Below are positions 44,901 through 53,134 of a stretch of DNA of 64,000 nucleotides, one piece after another; the stretch's first letter is position 1, and each line of letters begins with the position of its first letter. Both the position numbers and the translations under genes were made by a program. The notes below the pieces were generated by a model that did no database searches, was not told the DNA's origin, and was given only the letters and a program-made list of their open reading frames with translations. The stretch spans positions 1-64,000 of the forward strand of contig DYIZ01000013.1 of assembly GCA_020723385.1 (NCBI GenBank), given 5' to 3'. This DNA comes from Candidatus Aquidulcis sp. GTDB lineage: Bacteria; Chloroflexota; Anaerolineae; Anaerolineales; UBA4823.

Positions 44901-46275
44901 CGTTCGGGATGAGAAAATCGTCTCATCGGCGGCTTTCCCGTTGCGCGCCGACAATGTTGATGTGGGGGCGATGTTCTTCAACTACCGCAGCGAGCACTAC
45001 TTCACCGACGAGGAACAAACCATCTTCAACATATTGGCCGAAGTCGTTGCGGCCAGCATCCGCGATGCCCTGCACCTGGAAACCGAGCGCAAGGAGCGCC
45101 GCAGACTGGATGCCGCCCTGCGCACCACCTCCGCGGTCGGCGACTCACTGAGCCTGGTTCAGGTCTTGCAGAAGGTTCTCGCCTTACTGAGAGAATCCTT
45201 CCCCGATACGAATCCCTGCATCCAGACGTTCAACGAAGACGACAACCTGCTCGAATTCATCCCGGCGGTGTGGAATTATTACCGGATTGATAACGAACAA
45301 TACCGCGACCGGCGCAGCCTGCGGCTGGATGAGCGCGCTATCGCCTGCCGGGTGGCCCGGCAGACATTGGCAGAAAAGCGGATGGTCATCGAAAACATTG
45401 GCGATATTCGGGAGGATCCCGATTACCTGCCCCTCATCAGCCAGACCCTGTCTGAGTTGTGCGTCAGCCTGGTAGCCGGAGAAAATCTGCGCGGGGTGCT
45501 GGTGCTGGAACGCGCCCGGCTCAACGGCTTCGAGGCAGAAGATGTGGAATTGGTCAAGGCCATTGCCCAGCAGCTCAGCCTGGCGATCGAACGCGCGCGG
45601 CAGAACGACCAGCTCAGCTTTCGCAGTACCGTAGCGGCAGCCACTGCCTGGGCTGCGGACATCGCTCACGACATCAACCGCGAAGTCGGAGCGATCCGCC
45701 TTTATGCGCACTTGATCGGCGCCGAGAAGGACAAGCCTAACAATATTACTGGCTATGCGCAGAAAATCGAAGAGAGCGCGGCGCGCCTGGCTTCCGCCGG
45801 CCCCTGGCAAATCCCCGAGCCGCGTCCCGTCATCGTGGATACCTTCATCCAGCAATGGGTCGGCGAATTCACCCGCAACAGAAAAGAAACCATCCTGGTG
45901 CAATTCGATTTTCACTGCACCGGCGCAGCCATCCTGACCAACCCATTCGCTTTTCAGCGGGTGCTGCGCCAGCTTGTGCGCAATGCGGCGCAGGCGATGG
46001 AACAACAAACCGAACGAAAATTGACAGTGCGAACCTTCCCCGCCGAGGGGAATTTGATCGAAATCCGTTTCGAGGATACCGGCCCCGGGGTTGAGGAGGA
46101 TATCCGTCCGTTGATACTCCAGCAGCAAGTCACGACCAAATCGGGGCCGGGCGGTTACGGGCTGCTGCTCACCCGCCAGATGATCGAGGACATGGGCGGC
46201 AAGATTCGCCTCCTGCCCAGCCCGCCCGGGGCTGGCGCTATCTTCTCGATCAAGCTGCCCATCCGGCCCGGTTAG
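41965..46275 (+). CDS. Giant receiver-multiGAF histidine kinase
   Basis: 1436 residues. The N-terminal receiver has D61 (LLIDLRL), T90 and K113, all the active-site residues. At least five GAF-type sensor domains follow, separated by coiled-coil linkers. The DHp helix has H1235 in DIAHDINREVG, and the HATPase domain has FEDTGPGV and GPGGYGLLLTRQM. No membrane segments, so it senses cytoplasmic signals. With its own receiver at the front it is probably the target of phosphorelay from another kinase. It follows the S1-kinase gene by 9 bases. Confidence 0.9.
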   Translation: MCRVLILDDDPFFCKTIAEPLNRVDEGRSYHTVSATRVEDALREVRLAVESSKPFDVLLIDLRLSENQDGIEVMQTLLHLSPSSDAIILTGLDDSPDAGLRAYQAGAYRYIYKPVHPKELVLLLQSLRNWRKVQHERSWLQVFNEVAEQALNCLSFQDAAHIFARGALRLGFERARLFEFTSDYPDILVGVCQEGCETLDGFEGAFFAIAEAAYFERAIHTREIQFFKGRELGPALMERTFGESFSPPVGEWAVLPLWISEKFVGIMVVDNASRDHRIHEEDRKQLRLYARLVAGNLERIRLYEQERTSRQRIEYIAEEARRTAQLESEDAHRLDLLQRASVELLNIASQDEEKFWLTLLTLATANYALGFNRAWIFLAEAGNTRLQGKLGVGHLDSQRAQTDWEKDLASQMTFERFLQALHSNTVQHTPLEGMTRDFALEIGLFGGLFKEVLATGQRAVLSSEEALTLLPGPFNRKFAPGDCAVLPFRAGRMVIGVMVVDNKHDGKPILPTTLDRLETFINIAGLVWQNLIQRKQREALLDASNVILGKASQQPLGDSLRRICDSARTVTGAEWAIIYPLKPGGGPYTYDVPNVGYSGDFNPGQIKDKPRQKGVAAHILRSGTLVVGDVGRTENSPNVEKLSQHKFIQRNGIHALIGTPIRSVEREEMLGILFLNYRTAQTFTQQEIMQAESFANLAALAILNARHAEKVSRSLREALSRGETSQRELELIQRVLADSLANSSEPGVIQTLLTNLRRALDHPDINPALVLHHWEAETLEDEPREILLQYTPGPEGGVIKTRMGVSEDKTILAMLRSKHAAVKTIGRRLYAPIALGQTVIGVLSAEMDNAAQAKDYQPVLERFAFAAAMALDNARQQTNLHHVLDAAQAVTAPINLNQTLTAILQSVRNVSPDLSTLTLWYRDPETDCIKMGASFGVRSLADLTQFDPGPESIVSKVMRSKRPIWASPLKKHHLLWGRFVRDEKIVSSAAFPLRADNVDVGAMFFNYRSEHYFTDEEQTIFNILAEVVAASIRDALHLETERKERRRLDAALRTTSAVGDSLSLVQVLQKVLALLRESFPDTNPCIQTFNEDDNLLEFIPAVWNYYRIDNEQYRDRRSLRLDERAIACRVARQTLAEKRMVIENIGDIREDPDYLPLISQTLSELCVSLVAGENLRGVLVLERARLNGFEAEDVELVKAIAQQLSLAIERARQNDQLSFRSTVAAATAWAADIAHDINREVGAIRLYAHLIGAEKDKPNNITGYAQKIEESAARLASAGPWQIPEPRPVIVDTFIQQWVGEFTRNRKETILVQFDFHCTGAAILTNPFAFQRVLRQLVRNAAQAMEQQTERKLTVRTFPAEGNLIEIRFEDTGPGVEEDIRPLILQQQVTTKSGPGGYGLLLTRQMIEDMGGKIRLLPSPPGAGAIFSIKLPIRPG

Positions 46276-46293
46276 TTTGGGGTGCAAAACGGT

Positions 46294-46360
46294 CTTCGAC
46301 TGCGCTCAGACTGCCTGTATCTGCGCCCTGAGCACATAAGCGCCCTGAGCGCAGTCGAAG
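46294..46360. repeat. Second copy of the cttcgactgcgctcag palindrome
   Basis: Perfect 16-base arms at 46294-46309 and 46345-46360. It separates the kinase gene from the receiver-phosphotransferase gene. Confidence 0.85.
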
Positions 46361-46397
46361 GGTACTCTTGCACTAAATCTTATGGGAGTCAGCCATA

Positions 46398-48035
46398 ATG
46401 AGTGATAGCACATCTCAAAATCTGTCCGGTTGCAACCAGGCGCGGGTCCTGGTCGTCGAAAACGAGGACGAATATCGCCAGCTCTACGGAATCCTGCTCA
46501 GGCATTGGGGCTACGAGCCAGTCATTGTCGAAGGTGAAGGCCAGATTCTGTTGGATAACGCAGTGGCGATGAGCCGGGACATGCGCTGCCAATTGGCGCT
46601 GGTGGACATGCGCCTGCTCGACAATTCTGACCCCAATGATGTCAGCGGGCTGGAGCTGGTGCCAAAGTTAAAACCCACCCAATCCATCGTCGTCAGCGGT
46701 TTTGGCGACCATCGCAAGGCGATTATGAGCATCAAACAAATGGGCGCGGTCAGCTTCGTCGGCAAAGAAGACGGGGCCGAAAGCTTGCAGGATGAACTCG
46801 ACCAGGCGGCGCTCAGATTCTGCGCCAGCCGCCGGAAGCTGGAGATCATCCCAGGCCACGTGGGGAAGCAGGTGAACCAGAGTCTCTTTCCCGGCGTGGC
46901 GTCTCCTGCCGAAGACGAACCCGCCGAACTGCTGGCGCGCCTGTTTCCCGAGGCGAATCGCATCTCGGTGGAACGGCTGGACGACCCCGACCGGCAGATG
47001 GTCAGCCGGGCGCCGCGCCCGCGCTCGATGATCTTAATCACCCACGCCGACGATTTCCAGCCGGTAGTGGTCAAACTGGCGCGCGCCCATAAAGTCAAAA
47101 AGGAAGTCGAGCGCTACCGAGAGCACATCGAAGACCGGTTGACCGGCAGCTTCAGCCCGCCGCTGAAAGCCTGGGAGACGTTGTGGGCCGTAGGCGGGAT
47201 GGTTTACCCATTCATCGGCGCGACGACCGTCGAAAACTTTACACGTTATTATGCATCAGCCACAGCGAGCGACATCGAACACAGCCTGGAAATATTCTTC
47301 AAAAGGACATGGTCAGGGCTGTACGCTGCCCGGGCTCAGAACCAGAAAAGGGGTATCTTCGAGGCTTATTGCGATGTTTGGGATCGCGACTGGTTCGATA
47401 CGCGCCTGGCCGCCTTCGAGCCGATCGTCCCGGCGAGCGAGATGCCAGCGCAATGGCGGCATTTGCATGTTCCCGATCCGGTTGCCTGGCTGAAAACGCG
47501 CATCCAAAACAAGGCCAGCCTGCCCAAAACCGCCCTGGCTGTGACGCACGGCGACCTGCACGGCGATAACATGCTGGTTGATGATAACCGCAATATCTGG
47601 GTGATTGATTTCGAGCGCAGCGGGCCTGGCCCGATCTTGCAAGATTTCGTCGAGCTGGAGGCAGACATCATTTGCCGGCTGGCTGGTCTGGCTGATGAGG
47701 ATTTTGCCAGCTTTTACAGCCTATGCCGGGTGGCGGCGCAACCCGAAGGTCTCGGCGACCCGGCAAAACCAACCGCCGGCAATAACCCGGAGCTGCTCAA
47801 AGCCGTGCAGGTGATTGCCGCGCTTCGCCGGCTGGCAAAGGAAGTCACCGGCGAGGAAGACACACAGCAATATCTGTGGGGGCTGCTTTTCAATGCTTTG
47901 TTCCGCGCCACACTGCTCGACCCGAAAACGCAAAAACGCAGTTTGCAGCGGGCGTTGATGATGGCCAGCATCCTGTGTCACCGGCTGGAACACTGGAACG
48001 AACCCTGGCCCCCGGAAAATTGGCCCAATCTATAA
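46398..48035 (+). CDS. Receiver fused to an aminoglycoside-phosphotransferase-like kinase
   Basis: 545 residues. Receiver at about 14-135 with phosphoacceptor D70 (LALVDMRLL); the acidic pair is E21/E23-D24 rather than DD. The C-terminal part has the APH-fold catalytic loop HGDLHGDN (H384-N391, base D386) and metal-binding D404 in VIDFE. Such domains phosphorylate small molecules; a related kinase-like domain has been named TCAD9 in conflict-system surveys, which I recall but cannot verify here. The substrate is unknown. Its stop lies 11 bases before the ATPase gene. Confidence 0.85.
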   Translation: MSDSTSQNLSGCNQARVLVVENEDEYRQLYGILLRHWGYEPVIVEGEGQILLDNAVAMSRDMRCQLALVDMRLLDNSDPNDVSGLELVPKLKPTQSIVVSGFGDHRKAIMSIKQMGAVSFVGKEDGAESLQDELDQAALRFCASRRKLEIIPGHVGKQVNQSLFPGVASPAEDEPAELLARLFPEANRISVERLDDPDRQMVSRAPRPRSMILITHADDFQPVVVKLARAHKVKKEVERYREHIEDRLTGSFSPPLKAWETLWAVGGMVYPFIGATTVENFTRYYASATASDIEHSLEIFFKRTWSGLYAARAQNQKRGIFEAYCDVWDRDWFDTRLAAFEPIVPASEMPAQWRHLHVPDPVAWLKTRIQNKASLPKTALAVTHGDLHGDNMLVDDNRNIWVIDFERSGPGPILQDFVELEADIICRLAGLADEDFASFYSLCRVAAQPEGLGDPAKPTAGNNPELLKAVQVIAALRRLAKEVTGEEDTQQYLWGLLFNALFRATLLDPKTQKRSLQRALMMASILCHRLEHWNEPWPPENWPNL

Positions 48036-48046
48036 CAGGAAAGGTG

Positions 48047-49402
48047 ATGATTATGTACGAATACGGCCCACAGCACCCATTATCTTACCGGCAAGAAGTC
48101 CTGACTCCCCTTTTCGAGCGCATCCGCGTCGGCGAATCCTGCGTGGTGGTTGGTCCGGCCAGCATGGGGAAGACCCGCCTGCTGGATTTCATGATGCGCC
48201 CGGATGTGCAGGATCACTATCTCGGGAAGCAGTCAGGTGAAACCATTATCCTGCGGGCCGACTGCAACCGGATGGCGCAGGCCAATGAGTGGGGGTTATT
48301 CGAGATGATGCTCACCGCTCTGGTCGAGGGATCGGATCAACGACCGAGATCCCGCAATTACCAAAAGCAGCTCAATGATCTCCGTGAACCTGTCATTTTG
48401 CGGGAAAACGCGCTTTTAGCCAACCGGCATTTGGAATTGGCCGCTCGCAGCCTGATCAAAGAAGCCGGGATGAAGCTGTGTTACGTTATGGATGAGTTCG
48501 ATGAGACTTACCGGCGGTTTCCCGCACTGGCGCTGGCAAAACTGCGCGCCTTGCGGGATCAATATAAGAACCGGCTGTGTTATGTTCTATTGATGCGCAA
48601 TATTCCGGAACGCATCCGTGACCCGGAGGATAGCGAGAGTTTTTACGAGCTATTCTCACGGTGGGTCATTGGGCTTGGCCCGTATAACGATGACGACGCA
48701 GCGCGTATCGAAGCCCAGTTAGAAGACCGCCGCCAGCACAACTTTCCTATGCAGATCAAAACCAACCTGCTGAGGATGGCAGGGGGCCACGCCGGGATGA
48801 TCGGCGCTTTGATGGACATCCTGACCAAACACCCTGAATGGGGCCTCGACCAGGCTAACCTAACCCAATTGGCGGAACAGCCAGCGATATTGGAGGAGTG
48901 CCGAAAATTATGGGAGGGCCTACCCGAGGAGGAGCATTACGGGTTAGCCAACCTCCAGCGGGGGGCTTCGATCCCGGAGAATATCCGCACCCGCCTGGGG
49001 CTGAAGGGACTGGTCAAAACCGACGGAGCCGCTGCCCGCATCATTCCGCCGCTTTTTGGTGAATATATCCGAAAATTCGGGCCATCAGCCCCCGGGCAAG
49101 TCTGGCTCGACGAGAGCGCCCACACGATCCAGGTCGAAGGGCGCATCATCAAAAATTTGACTGCGCTGGAATTCAAACTGGCTGCATTTCTCTATCATCA
49201 CATCGGTCAAATCTGCCGGTGCGATGAAATCCACGAGCAGCTTTTCCCCAACGAGCCGGCATTCACCAACGAGAGCAATACCCGGATTGACACGCTCGTA
49301 CGGCAACTGAGAGACTCTATCGAACTCGATCCATCCCACCCGCGCTACTTGATCGCGGTGCGCGATGTGGGGTATAAGCTGGCTGCGACCGCGGAGGGAT
49401 AA
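48047..49402 (+). CDS. P-loop ATPase with C-terminal winged helix (STAND-like)
   Basis: 451 residues from the ATG at 48047, which has aggaaagg directly upstream; the frame reaches back to 47876 over the previous gene but that part is a shadow. Walker A GPASMGKT (residues 36-43), Walker B VMDEFDE (D149). The last 95 residues are an OmpR-type winged helix (LTALEFKLAAFLYHH ... YLIAVRDVGYKL). The design resembles AAA/STAND signal-dependent regulators: the ATPase switch may control DNA binding. It ends the plus-strand run. Confidence 0.88.
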   Translation: MIMYEYGPQHPLSYRQEVLTPLFERIRVGESCVVVGPASMGKTRLLDFMMRPDVQDHYLGKQSGETIILRADCNRMAQANEWGLFEMMLTALVEGSDQRPRSRNYQKQLNDLREPVILRENALLANRHLELAARSLIKEAGMKLCYVMDEFDETYRRFPALALAKLRALRDQYKNRLCYVLLMRNIPERIRDPEDSESFYELFSRWVIGLGPYNDDDAARIEAQLEDRRQHNFPMQIKTNLLRMAGGHAGMIGALMDILTKHPEWGLDQANLTQLAEQPAILEECRKLWEGLPEEEHYGLANLQRGASIPENIRTRLGLKGLVKTDGAAARIIPPLFGEYIRKFGPSAPGQVWLDESAHTIQVEGRIIKNLTALEFKLAAFLYHHIGQICRCDEIHEQLFPNEPAFTNESNTRIDTLVRQLRDSIELDPSHPRYLIAVRDVGYKLAATAEG

Positions 49403-49412
49403 TCCCGACCGG

Positions 49413-51071
49413 TCAACCGAGAATCGGAGAGGCGGTATCGCTCTCTCCGATTCTCGGTTTTGTTATTGCTTGGTGATGCTGGCGGTGGACGACAGTCCAC
49501 CGTTTGCGGCGTGCGCATTTGAGACAGGGACTGTCGTCCCCTCTGAGCATAGGGGTGAGTGTGCGGTTCAGCTTTGCACGATCAGCACCGGCGAGACCCA
49601 GGTGAGGTCGTCTTTGTTGCGGCGGGCCAATTCCCGCCTCGAGCAGCGCCAGCTCGGGGCTGCCATGATTGGGCAAAGAACGGTAGAAAGCCAGAGTCAT
49701 CACCTGGGCGTTATCAACATCCACCGACCACCGGTACCCCAGAACAGACGGCACGCCGGATTGAATGATACTATCGGCAATTCCCAAGTAATCGTTGTAT
49801 AGCAAATCCTTCGAATCCCCGGTCGAGACTCCATCGCAGCACGTCAGGTGAACCAGGCGGGTATCCGAATTTTCGAGCAGGAAACGCAAATCATTCCCGG
49901 TCAATGGCATTACATTGCCTGAACGCTTCTTGTGTTCCCAAAAGAACAGACTGCTGGTTTCCGAAGAAGATTCTCGGTAGATGCCGTGCCCAATGTAATG
50001 GACAATGTGAAATTTGTTGGCGTTCAACAATTCCTGTACTTCATCACACGATGCATCATCAGTCGGCAGGTATTTCAGATCGAGCCACTTCAATGGAGAC
50101 AGCAATTTCGCCAGGGCAGCCCCCATCTGGTCAATTTCATCCAGCCTCGGCTCCGTGTTCGAGACGAGCAGTAAAACACGCAGCTTATTACCTGTGCGGA
50201 CAAGTTGCCGGATCAAATCAGCAGAAATTGGAACATGGTTGGTCATTACGCCTCGAACCTGGCGCGTCATTGGATGGAGCAATGCCAGATAGTCACTCGC
50301 ATCGTCAGAGAATAAAAATTCGAGTGGTAATCCCACCAGATCGCGGCTGGTCTCGAATGCCAACTGAAGTTTCTGATTCTGGCTAACGCTACCCAAAGCT
50401 CGTTGATAACTGCTCAATACTGGAGGGTGCTGCTCGAACAAGAGCCGGTATAGATCTCGCCCCACAGTCTTGAGAATGAATCGGCCCTTGAGCATATCCA
50501 AAATGTGCTCGTTGCCCCAGGCTTTGAACAAAGTCGAATCGAGATTTAGCAAATTGGGAGAATTGGTCTTAAATCGGATTTTTCCACTCACTTGCAGGTG
50601 AATCCGATGGCCCGGCTCTAAAGAAACGCACAATTCACAATCGTCGCGCTCATACCAAAACGCAGATAGTTGTTGAAATAACACCGCACGGCTGACATAT
50701 TCCAACAACAGGTTGATTTCATTCTTTTGCAGAAAGCCAAAGGCTGGAGAATTTCCTTTTTTGTCCGGCTCGAGCGCGCCGCGCACCATCTCTACATCCG
50801 CATAGCCAGTCAGAATGATCACAGCCGTCGCTGGATATTTTTCGTGGATGTGGTGCATAAGATGAATGCCATCGCGATTATCCTCGTCGGTATCATCCAG
50901 CCGGACATCCAAAACTGCTACTTGAAAAGATTCGGAAGATAGAATCGAGTTTGCTTCTTCCAAACTGGCTGCGGGTATCACATCATATCCATCAGAAACC
51001 AATAAACTCACTAACGTTTGCCTGACATCTGGGAAATCCTCAACAACTAAAATACGGCTTCGTTTTGTCAT
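49413..51071 (-). CDS. Receiver-CHAT (caspase-like) protease, frameshifted near the end
   Basis: 552 residues in this frame. Receiver at 5-130, phosphoacceptor D55 in LDVRLDD. After a linker domain (about 140-270), a CHAT protease domain: catalytic His H362 in VHYIGHG and catalytic Cys C412 in HLTCCDGV, followed by SVLGYRWSVDVDNA. Homology stops after ELALLEA. The next frame continues RNKDDLTWVSPVLIVQS, the standard CHAT end, with a stop at 49567-49569, so bases are missing or added near 49633-49636. The authentic gene should be 49567-51071. CHAT proteases cleave target proteins in regulated death or defence. Control by a receiver is not something I know from described CHAT proteins. Confidence 0.85.
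   Translation of the reverse strand: MTKRSRILVVEDFPDVRQTLVSLLVSDGYDVIPAASLEEANSILSSESFQVAVLDVRLDDTDEDNRDGIHLMHHIHEKYPATAVIILTGYADVEMVRGALEPDKKGNSPAFGFLQKNEINLLLEYVSRAVLFQQLSAFWYERDDCELCVSLEPGHRIHLQVSGKIRFKTNSPNLLNLDSTLFKAWGNEHILDMLKGRFILKTVGRDLYRLLFEQHPPVLSSYQRALGSVSQNQKLQLAFETSRDLVGLPLEFLFSDDASDYLALLHPMTRQVRGVMTNHVPISADLIRQLVRTGNKLRVLLLVSNTEPRLDEIDQMGAALAKLLSPLKWLDLKYLPTDDASCDEVQELLNANKFHIVHYIGHGIYRESSSETSSLFFWEHKKRSGNVMPLTGNDLRFLLENSDTRLVHLTCCDGVSTGDSKDLLYNDYLGIADSIIQSGVPSVLGYRWSVDVDNAQVMTLAFYRSLPNHGSPELALLEAGIGPPQQRRPHLGLAGADRAKLNRTLTPMLRGDDSPCLKCARRKRWTVVHRQHHQAITKPRIGESDTASPILG
49417..49462 (+). terminator. Strong intrinsic terminator after the ATPase gene
   Basis: Perfect 15-base arms ccgagaatcggagag / ctctccgattctcgg, then ttttgtt. 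It lies between the two converging runs of the signalling island and probably protects both from read-through. Confidence 0.85.
49484..49501. repeat. Short palindrome ggtggac-gaca-gtccacc
   Basis: Begins with the gcggtggacgac core also seen in the 34069 repeat. It lies in the read-through part of the CHAT frame, outside its inferred true end. Confidence 0.5.
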
Positions 51072-51111
51072 GCATTTTCTCCACGCGAAGTAAGAATTCA
51101 GCCTGCAGACC

Positions 51112-52689
51112 CTAATGTTTCAGCCTCTCCGCCACCACGGCCGCGGTAATCAGGGCGTGGTCGCGGTGGGCTGGCTCCATGTCCATCACGGTGACGACTT
51201 TGATGGCATTGAACAGGACTCCGATGAGATAAGCCCGCGCGGCATCGGGGTCGTTTTCGGGCAAGGCCAGCTCGCGGATTTTTTGGATGGCCCGGTGGGC
51301 TTTGTCAATCTCCGGGATGGCTGCCAGCTCCGGTGGAAGCTCGACCCTGCGCAGGTCAGGTGCATTGTAGGAAAGACAATCCCACTCGTAGAGCCGCTTC
51401 CAGTCGCTGCTCTGCACCATCATGAAACGGGTGAAGGTTTCAAAGGAAACGTAATCTTGCAGCAACGGCCCCCGGTCGGCGACGGCGAAATCAATCAGCC
51501 AGGTTTCGTTCCGCTCGTCTACCAGCACGTTGTAGCCGTAGAGGTCGCCGTGAATGATGGCGATTTGGGAGTCGGCCCGCAAATCGGCTGTGAGAGCGAA
51601 TTTCATCGGATCGGGCAGAAGGAACTCTCCTCCCAGCCAGAGTCCCTGGCTGTCGCGGTGAAATGGGTGCCGCCCCGCCATCATGCGCTCCAACGAGCTT
51701 TGCATCACCTCGGATTTGAGGCGCACCAGCCGCATGTAGGTTTCACGCAGGTCGAGTTTGGAATGGGATGTAATAGCGTTACGCCGCCAGGGGAAGCAGG
51801 TTTCCTGGAATAGATTATCGAGGGCCGACAAAACCTGGGCGAGGCCGGCCTCCCGATAGAAGATGGCGAAATCGCGGGTGGCGCCCAAACCCGCGAAGGT
51901 GTACAAAATCCCCGAGAGGCTGCGGGTGCGGGCGAAATGAAGCGTCAGCGGCAGGCGATGCCCGCCCACAATGCCCTGAACCAGCTCCCGGTATTTATGG
52001 CGTTCTTTCTCGACCAGGGCGTGCTCCCCGATCTTGGCGACACGCGCCTCACCGCGTCCCCGCCCGCGGTACCAGGGGGTCACAGCAAAGACAGCCGCCC
52101 CGCTGTAGCCACGTTTCATTGGGCGAACCTCGATCCGCTCGCATTCGTAAAATAGCTTTTGTAGAATTTCGCAGGTTTCTTCAGCCACCTGCCCGGCATC
52201 GGGTTTGGCAATGTCAATAAAGCGGATTTTATTAGCCACATGCGGGATGAATTTTTCGGTATCTTCGATAATGAGTGCATCGTTGATCCGCAGAGCATTG
52301 TCGAATGCCCCTTTCACCTGCTCCGGCAACCGCATGATTTCTGATTTTTGGAGAAAACTGTAAGCCGGAGCAAAACCATTGGAATCCGGCTGGAGCGCTT
52401 CCTGCACCATCCCGACAGTGGCATACCCGGTGAGGATAATCACAGCGACGGTGGGGTCTATGCCATTGATATCGTGCATCAGGGTGATGCCATCCTGATT
52501 GTCCTCATCGGTGTCGTCCAGGCGCACATCCAGCACGGCCACGTGAAAACGCTCGGCCTCGAGCAGCTGCAAGGCTTCAAAACGGCTGGAAGCGGTGCGA
52601 ACGAGATAGCCTCTGTCAGAAAGCAAACCCGACAGCGTTGTACGCATGTCGGGCAGATCGTCAACGAGGAGAACGCGGCCTTTACACAT
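51112..52689 (-). CDS. Second receiver-phosphotransferase protein
   Basis: 525 residues, same architecture as the protein at 46398. Receiver with D54 (VLDVRLDD) and acidic pair D10/D11; APH-like catalytic loop HGDLYGYN (H380, base D382) and WLIDFA for metal binding. Overall similarity to 46398 is modest, so it is a paralogue, not a copy. It lies between the CHAT and the single-receiver gene. Both could phosphorylate a common small molecule; no substrate evidence. Confidence 0.85.
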   Translation of the reverse strand: MCKGRVLLVDDLPDMRTTLSGLLSDRGYLVRTASSRFEALQLLEAERFHVAVLDVRLDDTDEDNQDGITLMHDINGIDPTVAVIILTGYATVGMVQEALQPDSNGFAPAYSFLQKSEIMRLPEQVKGAFDNALRINDALIIEDTEKFIPHVANKIRFIDIAKPDAGQVAEETCEILQKLFYECERIEVRPMKRGYSGAAVFAVTPWYRGRGRGEARVAKIGEHALVEKERHKYRELVQGIVGGHRLPLTLHFARTRSLSGILYTFAGLGATRDFAIFYREAGLAQVLSALDNLFQETCFPWRRNAITSHSKLDLRETYMRLVRLKSEVMQSSLERMMAGRHPFHRDSQGLWLGGEFLLPDPMKFALTADLRADSQIAIIHGDLYGYNVLVDERNETWLIDFAVADRGPLLQDYVSFETFTRFMMVQSSDWKRLYEWDCLSYNAPDLRRVELPPELAAIPEIDKAHRAIQKIRELALPENDPDAARAYLIGVLFNAIKVVTVMDMEPAHRDHALITAAVVAERLKH

Positions 52690-52709
52690 TGCCCCTCACA
52701 AGGTATTGG

Positions 52710-53108
52710 TTATGGTAACACACGTTGAATTGTGGTCAACAATTGTACGATATCGGACTTGGGCACAAAATCCGAAGCCAGCACAAGGCCAGATGCATCC
52801 GGGCCGCGGGTGTACTGCACATCTTCGGTTGTGCCATAGCCAGTGACGATGATGATTTTGATCGAGGGCCAACGGATGCGGATTTTCCGAGCCAGCAACA
52901 AGCCATCTTTGTTATCTTCGTCGGTATCATCCAGGCGCATGTCCACCAGCGCCAGATCGAAGCGACCTGTTTCAAGGATCTGAATCGCTTGATCTGAGGA
53001 TTCCGCCACCTCGACTTCGAATCCTTTGCCCGCCAGCAGGCCGCGCAGGGTAGCGCGCCAATCTGGAAGATCGTCAACCACCAACACCTTGCGCGGTTCT
53101 TTTGTCAT
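52710..53108 (-). CDS. Single-domain response regulator
   Basis: 132 residues from the ATG at 53108 (ribosome binding site ggaga); an earlier in-frame start at 53138 would overlap the upstream stop. A receiver alone: acidic pair in VVDDLPD, phosphoacceptor in LVDMRLDD, Thr in VTGYG, Lys in VPKSD. It shares the acidic insert DDTDEDN with the neighbouring receivers. Probably a shuttle in a phosphorelay between the kinase and the output proteins. Confidence 0.88.
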   Translation of the reverse strand: MTKEPRKVLVVDDLPDWRATLRGLLAGKGFEVEVAESSDQAIQILETGRFDLALVDMRLDDTDEDNKDGLLLARKIRIRWPSIKIIIVTGYGTTEDVQYTRGPDASGLVLASDFVPKSDIVQLLTTIQRVLP

Positions 53109-53134
53109 GGGATTTCTCCTCGTGGGGATTCCGA

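Noticed and set aside
47876-48046. Longer N-terminus of the P-loop ATPase
   Set aside because: This stretch is a shadow of the end of the receiver-phosphotransferase gene; the ATG at 48047 has a ribosome binding site and fits the ATPase fold.
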